From Fragilaria crotonensis (lineage: Eukaryota > Bacillariophyta > Fragilariophyceae > Fragilariales > Fragilariaceae): DNA of 64,000 nt. The notes under the pieces were generated by a model that saw only the letters and a program-made list of their open reading frames with translations, was not told the DNA's origin and made no database searches. A program made the translations under genes and the position numbers. Below are positions 24,040 to 32,385 of this stretch, in pieces (position 1 is the stretch's first letter; every line of letters starts with the position of its first letter). The stretch lies in assembly GCA_022925895.1 (NCBI GenBank), contig JAKSYS010000201.1, positions 1 to 64,000 of the forward strand, in the 5' to 3' direction.

Positions 24040-24243
24040 GCGGGCCAAAACTTTATAGTAGAAATACGTAGATCTGGTAAAAAACGTCATCAAAACCTCA
24101 ACCTTATCTTTTAATTCATGTATGAGATTAAAAAAATGGCGCACTTTCTCGTGCCTTGATGGTCCGACGATGATCGTCCATATCTCCACAGGATTGATGC
24201 AGCTCGACGTACCTCGACCGGTTATAGCTCATCAATCAACAGT

Positions 24244-25356
24244 ATGAGCGAGGTATTGCCTAAGTACATCGAGAGGCGAGGAATGAGTCATTTTATTCTC
24301 ACTTCCTTTCATGCAGCCATCAGCGAAACCTCGCTCCACAAGAAATGGTTGAATGCCGTCGTTTTGCATGAATACATACATCAACGGTACTGCTCAAATG
24401 GACTTCAATTTACCCTGGTTGCCATGATGAGATGCATAAACAAGGCATACCAGAACAGCTCCTATAATGCCAACTACATCGAGGTTTGCAACGGAACAAA
24501 GCTAGACATGTACATCCAGCATCAACGACGACAAGGCGAGACAAAGACGTCCTACTACTTTTACATAACTAAGACTGGAGCAACGGCGCCAGCTCTTCCT
24601 ACGGCAGGCAATACATCAGCTTGGGAAGCAGCGATTGCTGTCAATCGGCTGCTCCCTCCCGCAACCCGACAACGGTCTGAACTTGTCGACATAGAACTAG
24701 TCAGCAATCCTCACCAGCACGATAGTAGAAAACGACAACTATCGCCATCCTCTCCTTGCCGTAGTACTAGTCCTCCTAGCACTTTCAGCAGCAGCATAGC
24801 AGCAAAGAGGACACGACGACGTTGCAACCAACACGGAAGATTGTTGAATGGGGGGAGCTCCGTGGCGCCATCATCATCCTCAAGTGATGACGCCACTTCA
24901 TCGCCCGATGATGCCGTTTTGGCATCATCTGAAGAACGAGGAGGAGAAGAAGCCTCAGAATGTATGACAAATGAGGTCGCCACCATGATAGAAAGTAGCG
25001 AAGACACTGCTTCATCGCTGGCATCTCCACGTCGTCCTTTTCTCGAAACGTATTGGGACTCTCCCGAAGCCAAATTACTTTTCCGACCGCTCGCCTCAGA
25101 GTCGACTGCTCTTGATGCCATTGAAAACCAGATCAAAGCCCTTCGCGACGTCAACAAAAGTTCAAATGCTTTCCTCACCGTCGCCGGAAATCTTGACGAG
25201 CTAAACGAAGACGACGTCACGGAACATCAAAATGGGTTATACAACAAAAGCACAATATCTCGCCCTTGCACTCCACCTGGCGAGGAGAACATGAACGGTG
25301 GACGTGGCAAAAATGTTGTGAGAAAACGATTGGTGAATTACAAAGGCAAGGATTGA
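24244..25356 (+). CDS. unknown ORF inside the DNA transposon
   Basis: 370 aa. The first 140 residues form an apparently folded region (HKKWLNAVVLHEYIHQRYC, YYFYITKTG) that I do not recognise. A Ser-rich, basic stretch follows (RKRQLS, AAKRTRRRC; a possible nuclear signal), then an acidic stretch. The end, RGKNVVRKRLVNYKGKD, overlaps the transposase ORF by 91 bp in another frame. This end reads like the beginning of the helix-turn-helix seen just downstream in the other frame. The two ORFs may therefore have been one gene now split by a one-base shift, or be joined by a small intron or frameshifting. If separate, it is an accessory protein. Confidence 0.55.
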   Translation: MSEVLPKYIERRGMSHFILTSFHAAISETSLHKKWLNAVVLHEYIHQRYCSNGLQFTLVAMMRCINKAYQNSSYNANYIEVCNGTKLDMYIQHQRRQGETKTSYYFYITKTGATAPALPTAGNTSAWEAAIAVNRLLPPATRQRSELVDIELVSNPHQHDSRKRQLSPSSPCRSTSPPSTFSSSIAAKRTRRRCNQHGRLLNGGSSVAPSSSSSDDATSSPDDAVLASSEERGGEEASECMTNEVATMIESSEDTASSLASPRRPFLETYWDSPEAKLLFRPLASESTALDAIENQIKALRDVNKSSNAFLTVAGNLDELNEDDVTEHQNGLYNKSTISRPCTPPGEENMNGGRGKNVVRKRLVNYKGKD

Positions 25357-27470
25357 CACTTGCCACTCGCCATGAGACCGTATCCAAGTGGTACCGTAGC
25401 TTCCGCGAGACTCGTACCTTCGTCATTCCGCAACCAGCAAAGAAGAACCTTCCGCCATTTCTCCATCAAAATCCAGACATCTGTACGAATATAAAAGAAT
25501 ACGCAAGGGGAAACCTTGACACACTCAGCATCGAAATGCTGAGTGACTTTATCCACGACAAAGTCTTACCAATCCTAGTGATGGACCTTTTTGATGCGAC
25601 CGAGAAAAGTGTGAGAGCAATGATGGCAAACAACAAAGAGCAATACAACAAGCAATTGAGGATTATCCTCAAGCGATACGGTCTTACCTGCATAAGTCCC
25701 TCAACTGTCTACCGTTGGATGGTCCGCCTTGGCTTCCGCTATGAGCCAACTCGCAAAGGATATTATGTCGATGGTCATGAACGACCTGCCACGGTACAAT
25801 ATAGATGGGATTTTTGTCAACGCTACTTATCATACGAAAGAAGGATGCATCGCTGGGTGCAAGTAACGGAACCTGTGGCGGCACAACTTGAGACAGATGA
25901 AATGCTACCAAAAGGAAGCGGCTACTCTTACCTTAACACCAGCGGGGATCAAATGAGAGAATACCATATCAACAGCTTCGAACCCGAAAAGAGTAAGGCC
26001 CTCTTACAGCAACTAGTGACAACTGACTTCGGTGGTAACCTCTCCGTCCGCTTTGATTCGTCGTTGAAGCCATTAATAATCTTCGGGCATGACGAATGTA
26101 TATTCAAACAGTTCCTGATGCCGTCCAAACAATGGTATGGCCCCAACAGAGAAACTTTCATTCGTCCGAAGGATGATGGTCTTGGGATAATGATTTCGGC
26201 TTTTCAATCCAGGGAGTTTGGTTTTGGTCTTGATACGACGGAGTCAGACCTATCAGAAGTGAACAGACGTCGACAAGGGGTTAAGTATCGTGACACACAA
26301 GCAGCAATGGACACAAGAAAAACGGAATACAAGGAACCACTTACGACTTCTCCTTTCATTCGGGAATTCGAGTACGGACAAAATGCTGACGGCTACTGGA
26401 CATATCAGCACATGGTGCTGCAGCTTGAGGATTGCGTGGACATCCTCAATGTCAAGTATCCACAATACGACTTCCTATTCTTATTCGACCACTCCTGTGG
26501 TCACGATCGACAACGAGAGGACGGGTTGAATGTGGAGAAGATGTCGAGAAGCTTCGGAGGACGAGCGCAGAGAAAAATGCGCGAGACAACGATAAAGCAA
26601 AGTCAAGGATATCTCGGTCCACACTCACCAAAACTGCAAGTTGGAGACACGCAATCAATGGTGTTCAGTCCATTGGAAGCCGGTCCTTTCTGGATGACAG
26701 AGGCGCAACGGGAAGAAACTTGCCATGATCGAATTCTTGAGGAGGAAAAAACGCGAGAGTTCACGAAGGACGAGCTGCTTAAAGTACTGAAGAAGGAACG
26801 AGGAGTCAGTGCCAAAGGCAAGAAAGCAGCAATACAAGCCATTGCACAAGAGCATGGCTTACCGATTCGGGAGACATCACAGATAGTTGTTGAGGGGTGG
26901 GAGGGAAAACCAAAAGGCCTCCTACAGGTTCTTTGGGAACGCGGAATTGTCGATGAAACAAGACTTTCAGAGTACACGATCAATGGAAGGCAAAATGGAT
27001 ACGGCGTTGTTGACAAAACCTTTGCCTTGAAGTCTTTGATGGCCAGCTGCCTTGATTTCGAGGAGGAGGAGACACTTCTTCAGTCAATGGGAAGGGAGAT
27101 GGGTGTTCTTGTTGATCGGACACCCAAATGCCACTGCGAGCTTGCAGGAGAGGGAATCGAGTATTCCTGGGGGTGTGCCAAAAACAGTTACCGCCGTGTG
27201 TCCTTGAAACAGAAGCGAGGCAAAGACAACTTTAAATCCGTTGTCAGAGAGTGTCTGTCGAGGGAGAAGGGCGGGGTGTTAGTGACGGAGCGAATCAGAC
27301 TTTTTTCAAGACGAGCACGGGCATACATCTGTGCTTACTACATGATTTGGTGCGAACGACAGGGGGAGAGAAAGTGCCGGAACAAACGAAAGTGCGCTCA
27401 CGACAGATCCCATCAAGACGGAGAAGCTTGTCAAACGCTTCAAAACACATCGTTGTGCCCTCAATTTTGA
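25266..27470 (+). CDS. DDE transposase with SAP-like insertion
   Basis: 734 aa as an open frame. An N-terminal HTH-like region (about 20-50) and a second HTH with the YYVDGHERP signature (about 140-178) precede the catalytic core. The likely triad is D276 (IIFGHDECIF), D408 (FLFDHSCGHD) and E632 (GIEYSWGCAKNSYR). The pattern HCEL..IEY.WG..K..YR is known from a widespread eukaryotic DDE family related to Tc1/mariner. Between the second and third acids, residues about 499-534 read like a SAP DNA-binding motif (KDELLKVLKKERGVSAKGKK). The true start may lie upstream, because the 370-aa ORF overlaps it in another frame. All three acids are present, so activity is possible. Confidence 0.8.
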   Translation: MHSTWRGEHERWTWQKCCEKTIGELQRQGLTLATRHETVSKWYRSFRETRTFVIPQPAKKNLPPFLHQNPDICTNIKEYARGNLDTLSIEMLSDFIHDKVLPILVMDLFDATEKSVRAMMANNKEQYNKQLRIILKRYGLTCISPSTVYRWMVRLGFRYEPTRKGYYVDGHERPATVQYRWDFCQRYLSYERRMHRWVQVTEPVAAQLETDEMLPKGSGYSYLNTSGDQMREYHINSFEPEKSKALLQQLVTTDFGGNLSVRFDSSLKPLIIFGHDECIFKQFLMPSKQWYGPNRETFIRPKDDGLGIMISAFQSREFGFGLDTTESDLSEVNRRRQGVKYRDTQAAMDTRKTEYKEPLTTSPFIREFEYGQNADGYWTYQHMVLQLEDCVDILNVKYPQYDFLFLFDHSCGHDRQREDGLNVEKMSRSFGGRAQRKMRETTIKQSQGYLGPHSPKLQVGDTQSMVFSPLEAGPFWMTEAQREETCHDRILEEEKTREFTKDELLKVLKKERGVSAKGKKAAIQAIAQEHGLPIRETSQIVVEGWEGKPKGLLQVLWERGIVDETRLSEYTINGRQNGYGVVDKTFALKSLMASCLDFEEEETLLQSMGREMGVLVDRTPKCHCELAGEGIEYSWGCAKNSYRRVSLKQKRGKDNFKSVVRECLSREKGGVLVTERIRLFSRRARAYICAYYMIWCERQGERKCRNKRKCAHDRSHQDGEACQTLQNTSLCPQF

Positions 27471-27733
27471 CCACAGCTTCTGCAAGGCAACGTTCATAGA
27501 CTTAACGAACGAAGAATAGAAGAAGCAAAGGAGAAGCAACCATTGCAAAGAGCAAAACAACAAGAACAATGGAAAGATTTTTTTTGTGACATATGCATAC
27601 GCACATCTGGCAATCGTTCTTTGATCACAAAGATTTGCTGATGTCATATTTTGAAAATGTGTAGACATAATTTTTTCTATACACCGAATTCTATGTCATC
27701 CTACTATTCCGAGCATTGCGATGCACCCAGCCA

Positions 27734-28291
27734 TATAGAACACCGAGATAAGTATGATATGGTACTACTGGTACCTAGTAGTACTAGTACCAGGTAGGAG
27801 TACAAGACACATGGTCACCTGGAGTATTCCAGAATTCCACTACTTCATCATTCATCATAGTAAAAATAATTGTTCATACAAAGCACGTTGCGAGTTGCGA
27901 ACTATCTAGTCGTACATTGTACCTGGTACAGCAACGATAGTGAAGACTTATGGATTACTTAGTACTAGTACCTGGTACCTCGAGCCTCGGGCTCCGAGGA
28001 TGTGCTGGGAGGCTGGAGTACTCAAGTATGCGCGACTACCGTTTCATTAGTCGGGTAATCTACTGTATTACAGTACCATACCAACACCAAGACCCAATTC
28101 CTGCGCAGGCGAGAGGTGCCAACCATCGTGTCTACTTCCTCATCCATGTATGAATAGCCCTGTTTCGCCGGAACACTTCCGCTCGTATCTGCTTTGGTTT
28201 TAGTGTTATAGATTTCTTTGACACTGGCTTCTCCTAAGAAAAAGTGATAAGAGCGATAGTTACTCCACGTCGCATATTTTCCAGAGTCGTT
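27734..28291. other. spacer with GTAC-rich island
   Basis: Between the DNA transposon and the LRR paralogue. About 27740-28070 is dense in GGTACC, TAGTACTAGTACC and similar words. No gene seen. Confidence 0.45.
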
Positions 28292-28371
28292 CCAGAGACG
28301 ACGACTTGGTTATCTTGGAGGTCAGCTTTGCAGACTGTGGAACTGCGTTGAAGGAGTTCTTCTAAATTCAG
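28292..28371 (+). promoter_or_regulatory. conserved 5' flank shared by two LRR paralogues
   Basis: Counterpart of 18838-18919, directly before the ATG. The similarity fades upstream of the CCAGAGACG word, marking the edge of the duplicated unit on this side. Confidence 0.6.
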
Positions 28372-29808
28372 ATGGAAAATCGCCGGTGCGCATCGCGCGA
28401 TGGCAATGAAAACGACATCGACAACAATGCTTCGGGTGACAACGAGGAAGAGAAAAACCTAGTAGGAGGGTTAGCAGAAGGCAATAAACGCAACGACGAC
28501 TTTGCGGAAGAGTTTCCACCTGAGTTGCCCAACATCAACATGCCGTTGCACCCTACCGCCGTAACTCCGTACGGGTCCTTACCTTTGAGCAACGATTACG
28601 AAGTTGACTACCGTGATAGTAAAGGCAAACTGGAACATGCAGCACCAGTGGAACCGGAACGCCCAACCAGACGAGAAGTTTCCGGATTCTTGGAAAATCC
28701 AGCAGTCGTTACGACGGATACAAGCGAGGTTCATCCCGGTGCATTTCTGGTTCGTCCATCTGGCTACACTCCGTCAACTCATGTAGCCCCTCGGCCAACA
28801 TATGATTCATCCAGAGCGTTTGCCGTCCAAGAAACCAATCGGGCGGAGGAGGCAAGAAGCACCGACGGACCACATACCACTGCTATCCAGAGACGTCCCG
28901 TGACTGAACGTGATTTCTACGCCGTGGAAGCGCGAACAGTACAAGACGACGAGAGAGTGGTGATTGCTGCTGACGCCCAACATGTTACAACATCATGGTA
29001 CCAGCGTCCATTCTATCGGTGGATGTTCGTTGGTAGTGTCGTGTTAGCTTGCATTCTTCTCGGTACCGTGGTTGTACTTGTGGTTGGTGTGATTCGTCCG
29101 GGGTCGGCTAACTCTCCTTCCTCGGCTCCAACCAGAACAGCCCCAGTATCACCTTCACCCACTCCTGCCCCAGTATCACCTTCCCCCACTCCTGCCCCAG
29201 TATCACCTTCACCCACTCCTGCCCCAACCTCACCATTGGCACCGGAAGAAATTGCATGCAATTTTCTTTCAATGACATCGTTAGCGGAGTGTAAAGCAGC
29301 AGTCACATTTGATTCATACAGAAATTCGTCGGCATACTCCACCAATGGAACACAAATTCCGACTGAGGTTGGACTCCTGACGCAGCTGATGCATTTTGAC
29401 CTGGGAGGTTCTGGACTGACTGGAAGTATTCCATCGTCCATTTCAAACCTCACACAGTTGACATTTTTGTCGTTTGGTTCGAATCAATTGACTGAAACGA
29501 TTCCGCCGTCTTTGGCAATGCTTACGCAGCTCACGTTCTTGACATTCTACAACAATTCGTTGACTGGGAGCGCTCCTTCATCCTTTTCAAGCCTCACGCA
29601 GCTAACTTTTTTGGGATTCGATATTAACCAAATGGCTGGAAGCATTCCATCGTCGTTTTCAAGTCTCTCACTGCTCCAACGTTTTTCGCTTAACGGCAAT
29701 CAGTTCACTGGGAGCATTCCGACCTCACTTTGTTCACATTTGACTACTATTTTTTTGGACTGTGGTGAAATCGAATGCGATTCAAGTTGTCCTTGCACCT
29801 GTATCTAG
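28372..29808 (+). CDS. type II membrane LRR protein, one LRR module
   Basis: 478 aa, single exon, a paralogue of 16933-18837. It has the same acidic N-terminus, a membrane segment at about 218-241 and a Pro/Ser/Thr stalk, but only one LRR module. The stalk is longer: the unit SPSPTPAPV is repeated three times (29145-29226), where the paralogue has one. The reading frame ends at the cysteine cap (CDSSCPCTCI), exactly where the paralogue continues into its second module. Recent loss of that module, or its absence before the other copy duplicated it, are both possible. Confidence 0.85.
   Translation: MENRRCASRDGNENDIDNNASGDNEEEKNLVGGLAEGNKRNDDFAEEFPPELPNINMPLHPTAVTPYGSLPLSNDYEVDYRDSKGKLEHAAPVEPERPTRREVSGFLENPAVVTTDTSEVHPGAFLVRPSGYTPSTHVAPRPTYDSSRAFAVQETNRAEEARSTDGPHTTAIQRRPVTERDFYAVEARTVQDDERVVIAADAQHVTTSWYQRPFYRWMFVGSVVLACILLGTVVVLVVGVIRPGSANSPSSAPTRTAPVSPSPTPAPVSPSPTPAPVSPSPTPAPTSPLAPEEIACNFLSMTSLAECKAAVTFDSYRNSSAYSTNGTQIPTEVGLLTQLMHFDLGGSGLTGSIPSSISNLTQLTFLSFGSNQLTETIPPSLAMLTQLTFLTFYNNSLTGSAPSSFSSLTQLTFLGFDINQMAGSIPSSFSSLSLLQRFSLNGNQFTGSIPTSLCSHLTTIFLDCGEIECDSSCPCTCI
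29145..29226 (+). repeat. 27-bp tandem repeat coding for the stalk
   Basis: Three copies of a 27-bp unit (CCAGTATCACCTTCACCCAC and the following bases CCTGCCC), with minor changes, coding for nine residues of Pro/Ser/Thr stalk. A length change here alters the distance between membrane and LRR domain. Confidence 0.8.
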
Positions 29809-29923
29809 AGTACAAGTAGTAGGGTTGAGAGCAGGAAAGTGGCCTACCACACATACTGGTTTTGCCAAAGATCTCTCCATCTGCCACGGTACAGTACATG
29901 CCATCCGATCGCGAACAGCAGCG

Positions 29924-32164
29924 ATGGCCGCTCCAGTGGAGATCTTGCGGCGGGTCTCTGTGGCAGTGAGCCAGAATGGGTATCAGGGTGAAGAAAGGTT
30001 CAGCTCTTTGCTGGAACGCAAGCCTCGTCATTCGCAGTTGCCAGACCTGAGCTTGCAAGATCTTACTTCGTTCATCTACAGCAATCGAAAATCAATTCAA
30101 CACTACGCCTGGTATACCATCATTGCTGTGGTGGCACTTCTGGATTTTCTTGCCAAGGTCGTCGCCGACTTTATTCGAGAAGAGGAAGTGGAGACTCCGC
30201 TGGGATTCAACCCATTTGTATTTCATCGTCGTCAAAAGTCGCGAACTACCGGTAGTCACAGGATTAAAGTGGTGCGACACCCTTTGCTGGTCCACTTTAT
30301 CCACTTCTTGGAAAAGCACAGCGTTTTCATATCAATGATATTTAGTTTGCTCTGGTTCATTGATGCCTTCGTCAAAGCGACCGACAAGCGTGACGCACAA
30401 TTGGCTGAGCTTGACAAGAGAAATTTGTTGGATAACAGAAGAACAACGCCGAATGGGGATATTTCCGATGAAATCAGGGGTGCATGGGGTGTTTTTCATC
30501 ACACTGTGGTCGTTCAATGTTTGTTACTGCCAATTTCATTCTTTATGCTTATGCATCATCTTTTGTCACCCAAACACAGTCCATCTGGGATACTGCTGGA
30601 CGAGGACGAACGAGTGCAATTCAAATTTAGAGAGGAGAGTGGTCAAGAGAATACTCTTCACTCCTTCGATTCACGTCTTTCTCATAGCGTTCTTTTTGTG
30701 ATTTTACAATTTGTGGGGACCGTTTATGTAAGAATAACTGGTATTCATATTCGGGCACGGTATGAAGAACAGAAGCGACTGCTTGCCAAACGCCTTGCCA
30801 TCTTTGCCATTCGCAGCCCGAAACGATTCATCCGTCGAGTGCGCATGGTTCTTAGCGCCATCTATTGGTTCAAGTATTTGAAACCATTGATTGCCACGGG
30901 AAATAAACTGCGAGGCAACGTGGTCGATTTGATGAGAAAACATCGTCAACGACGCCAAGCCTCCCAAGCGGAACGAATCAGGCGCCTGTTGTGGGTTAAC
31001 CGTCTGCGAAATTTGCCGCCGGAGGAATTGGAGAGGGAGGCAGCAATCATGGTTCAGAGGAATTTTCGTCGTCAGCAAGCAGCCAAGGCTGTTCGGGCCT
31101 TGCAATTATTTCAAGGGTCTCGTACGCAATGGGCAGCCCTCATAATACAACACATGTTTCGTCAAAAATTAGCGAGCGCTCGGGCAAGGATCATCAACAA
31201 GCGATACGAACTCCGTGAGTTGCAGAAGAAACGACGAAGCTTTAAGCGTCAATGGGGAACCATGAGTGTGAAGGAACGGCGTCGTCTGTATGAACTTCAA
31301 GATGAGCTTCGCAATGAAGCCACTCAGCTCTTGAACTCGAAAATGTTGATACGCCCAAACACGAGGTTCGCAGTTACATGGAAGATTCTATTTGTGGTTT
31401 GTGTAGTGTTTGAGATTTCGCAGCACGCAGTTGCTCCAACACTGAAAAAGTACGTCGACGAGGAATCCGGTGAACCGATGAGGATTGGGAAGGTGCTTGA
31501 ACAGTTTCTGATACCGTTGGAGACCTCACAATGGCAAAGGTGCGGTGCAAAGAATGCGCCTAAACCTCGCAAGGCAGTGAAGATAGGTTGCCCCCTTGTT
31601 CGATGGCTCACGAGCGTTGGTCGCCGGGCTCAGGGTGCCAAATCAGAAGGAAGCAACGTCAACAAATTGCCTTTTCCGTGGTTTTGTCAGAAACCCTACT
31701 CGACTGCTCATTCTATTTTCATCAAGATCATGAAGATGCTTATCTACCAGTTTCTGGTTCTTGTTGGTACCGTGTGCTTCCTCGATGTCTTTGTTACATT
31801 CTTCACTGGTGAAATAGACGCCGATAGTGGCAATTTGCGTCCAAAGCCTTTCTTCTCACGATGGGTGTTTCCTGGCATTGCACTGCAGCTCCTTGTGAAT
31901 CCTCAAATGGAAAGCATCAGTAGATACGTTTGGAAATTCGTCACTTTTGCTCATCGAGTGGGACCGATTCAAATGTATCGCTGGACGGCTGCTTTGTTTT
32001 ATCCCTTGGTCTCACTTGTCTTGCATCTACTCATTTTTGACATTTGGAGGCCTATTGTGGCCTTGAGTAACAATACTACGAATCGATTTCCTGACAATAA
32101 TGGCATGACATTTCATCGTTGTTCCATGAAGCTGCGAAAAAAGTCCCTCATACCAAACCAATGA
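29924..32164 (+). CDS. multipass membrane protein with IQ motifs
   Basis: 746 aa from the ATG at 29924. The open frame extends back to 29762, but that would overlap the preceding LRR gene, and the extra residues look like noise. About four membrane segments lie in the first 275 residues (near 62-83, 130-150, 192-214, 252-272). A long basic cytosolic-type region follows, with two IQ-like calmodulin-binding motifs (about 371-390, IMVQRNFRRQQAAKA; 404-423, LIIQHMFRQKLASAR). Further membrane segments lie near 483-503, 600-628, 645-660 and 688-706. No pore signature or cyclic-nucleotide-binding domain was recognised. A calcium/calmodulin-regulated channel or transporter is an inference from the IQ motifs and topology. 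Confidence 0.6.
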   Translation: MAAPVEILRRVSVAVSQNGYQGEERFSSLLERKPRHSQLPDLSLQDLTSFIYSNRKSIQHYAWYTIIAVVALLDFLAKVVADFIREEEVETPLGFNPFVFHRRQKSRTTGSHRIKVVRHPLLVHFIHFLEKHSVFISMIFSLLWFIDAFVKATDKRDAQLAELDKRNLLDNRRTTPNGDISDEIRGAWGVFHHTVVVQCLLLPISFFMLMHHLLSPKHSPSGILLDEDERVQFKFREESGQENTLHSFDSRLSHSVLFVILQFVGTVYVRITGIHIRARYEEQKRLLAKRLAIFAIRSPKRFIRRVRMVLSAIYWFKYLKPLIATGNKLRGNVVDLMRKHRQRRQASQAERIRRLLWVNRLRNLPPEELEREAAIMVQRNFRRQQAAKAVRALQLFQGSRTQWAALIIQHMFRQKLASARARIINKRYELRELQKKRRSFKRQWGTMSVKERRRLYELQDELRNEATQLLNSKMLIRPNTRFAVTWKILFVVCVVFEISQHAVAPTLKKYVDEESGEPMRIGKVLEQFLIPLETSQWQRCGAKNAPKPRKAVKIGCPLVRWLTSVGRRAQGAKSEGSNVNKLPFPWFCQKPYSTAHSIFIKIMKMLIYQFLVLVGTVCFLDVFVTFFTGEIDADSGNLRPKPFFSRWVFPGIALQLLVNPQMESISRYVWKFVTFAHRVGPIQMYRWTAALFYPLVSLVLHLLIFDIWRPIVALSNNTTNRFPDNNGMTFHRCSMKLRKKSLIPNQ

Positions 32165-32385
32165 TGGTCAAGGACCTCAAATGACTTTGCATTCGTTCTG
32201 CTGCTGCTGCTATGCACCAACGGAAGTAGGAGTATGAACGCAGTATAGTAAATGAAGAACGACAATGCTATGGTGCACCCACCCTTTTTTCCCCTATAAT
32301 TAAGGTGTGCGCGCATATGTGTGTGTGCTGTTGTGGGTGTCAAACTCCTTCTCTTTGAAAACCTTTTTTCTCTCATACCACATCA

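Larger units (their letters stand above)
24029..27733 (+). mobile_element. Tc1/mariner-like DNA transposon, 3.7 kb
   Basis: The ends are inverted: TGGCTGGGTGC at 24029-24039 and GCACCCAGCCA at 27723-27733. TATA lies outside each end, consistent with the TA target duplication of the IS630-Tc1-mariner superfamily. Inside are an ORF of unknown role (24244-25356) and a DDE transposase ORF (25266-27470). At 3.7 kb it is large for this superfamily. The matching ends and open transposase frame suggest a fairly recent copy. Confidence 0.8.

Noticed and set aside
24711-25220. 169-codon minus-strand frame in the DNA transposon
   Set aside because: Antisense to the Ser-rich and acidic part of ORF1, which yields long mirror frames by composition.
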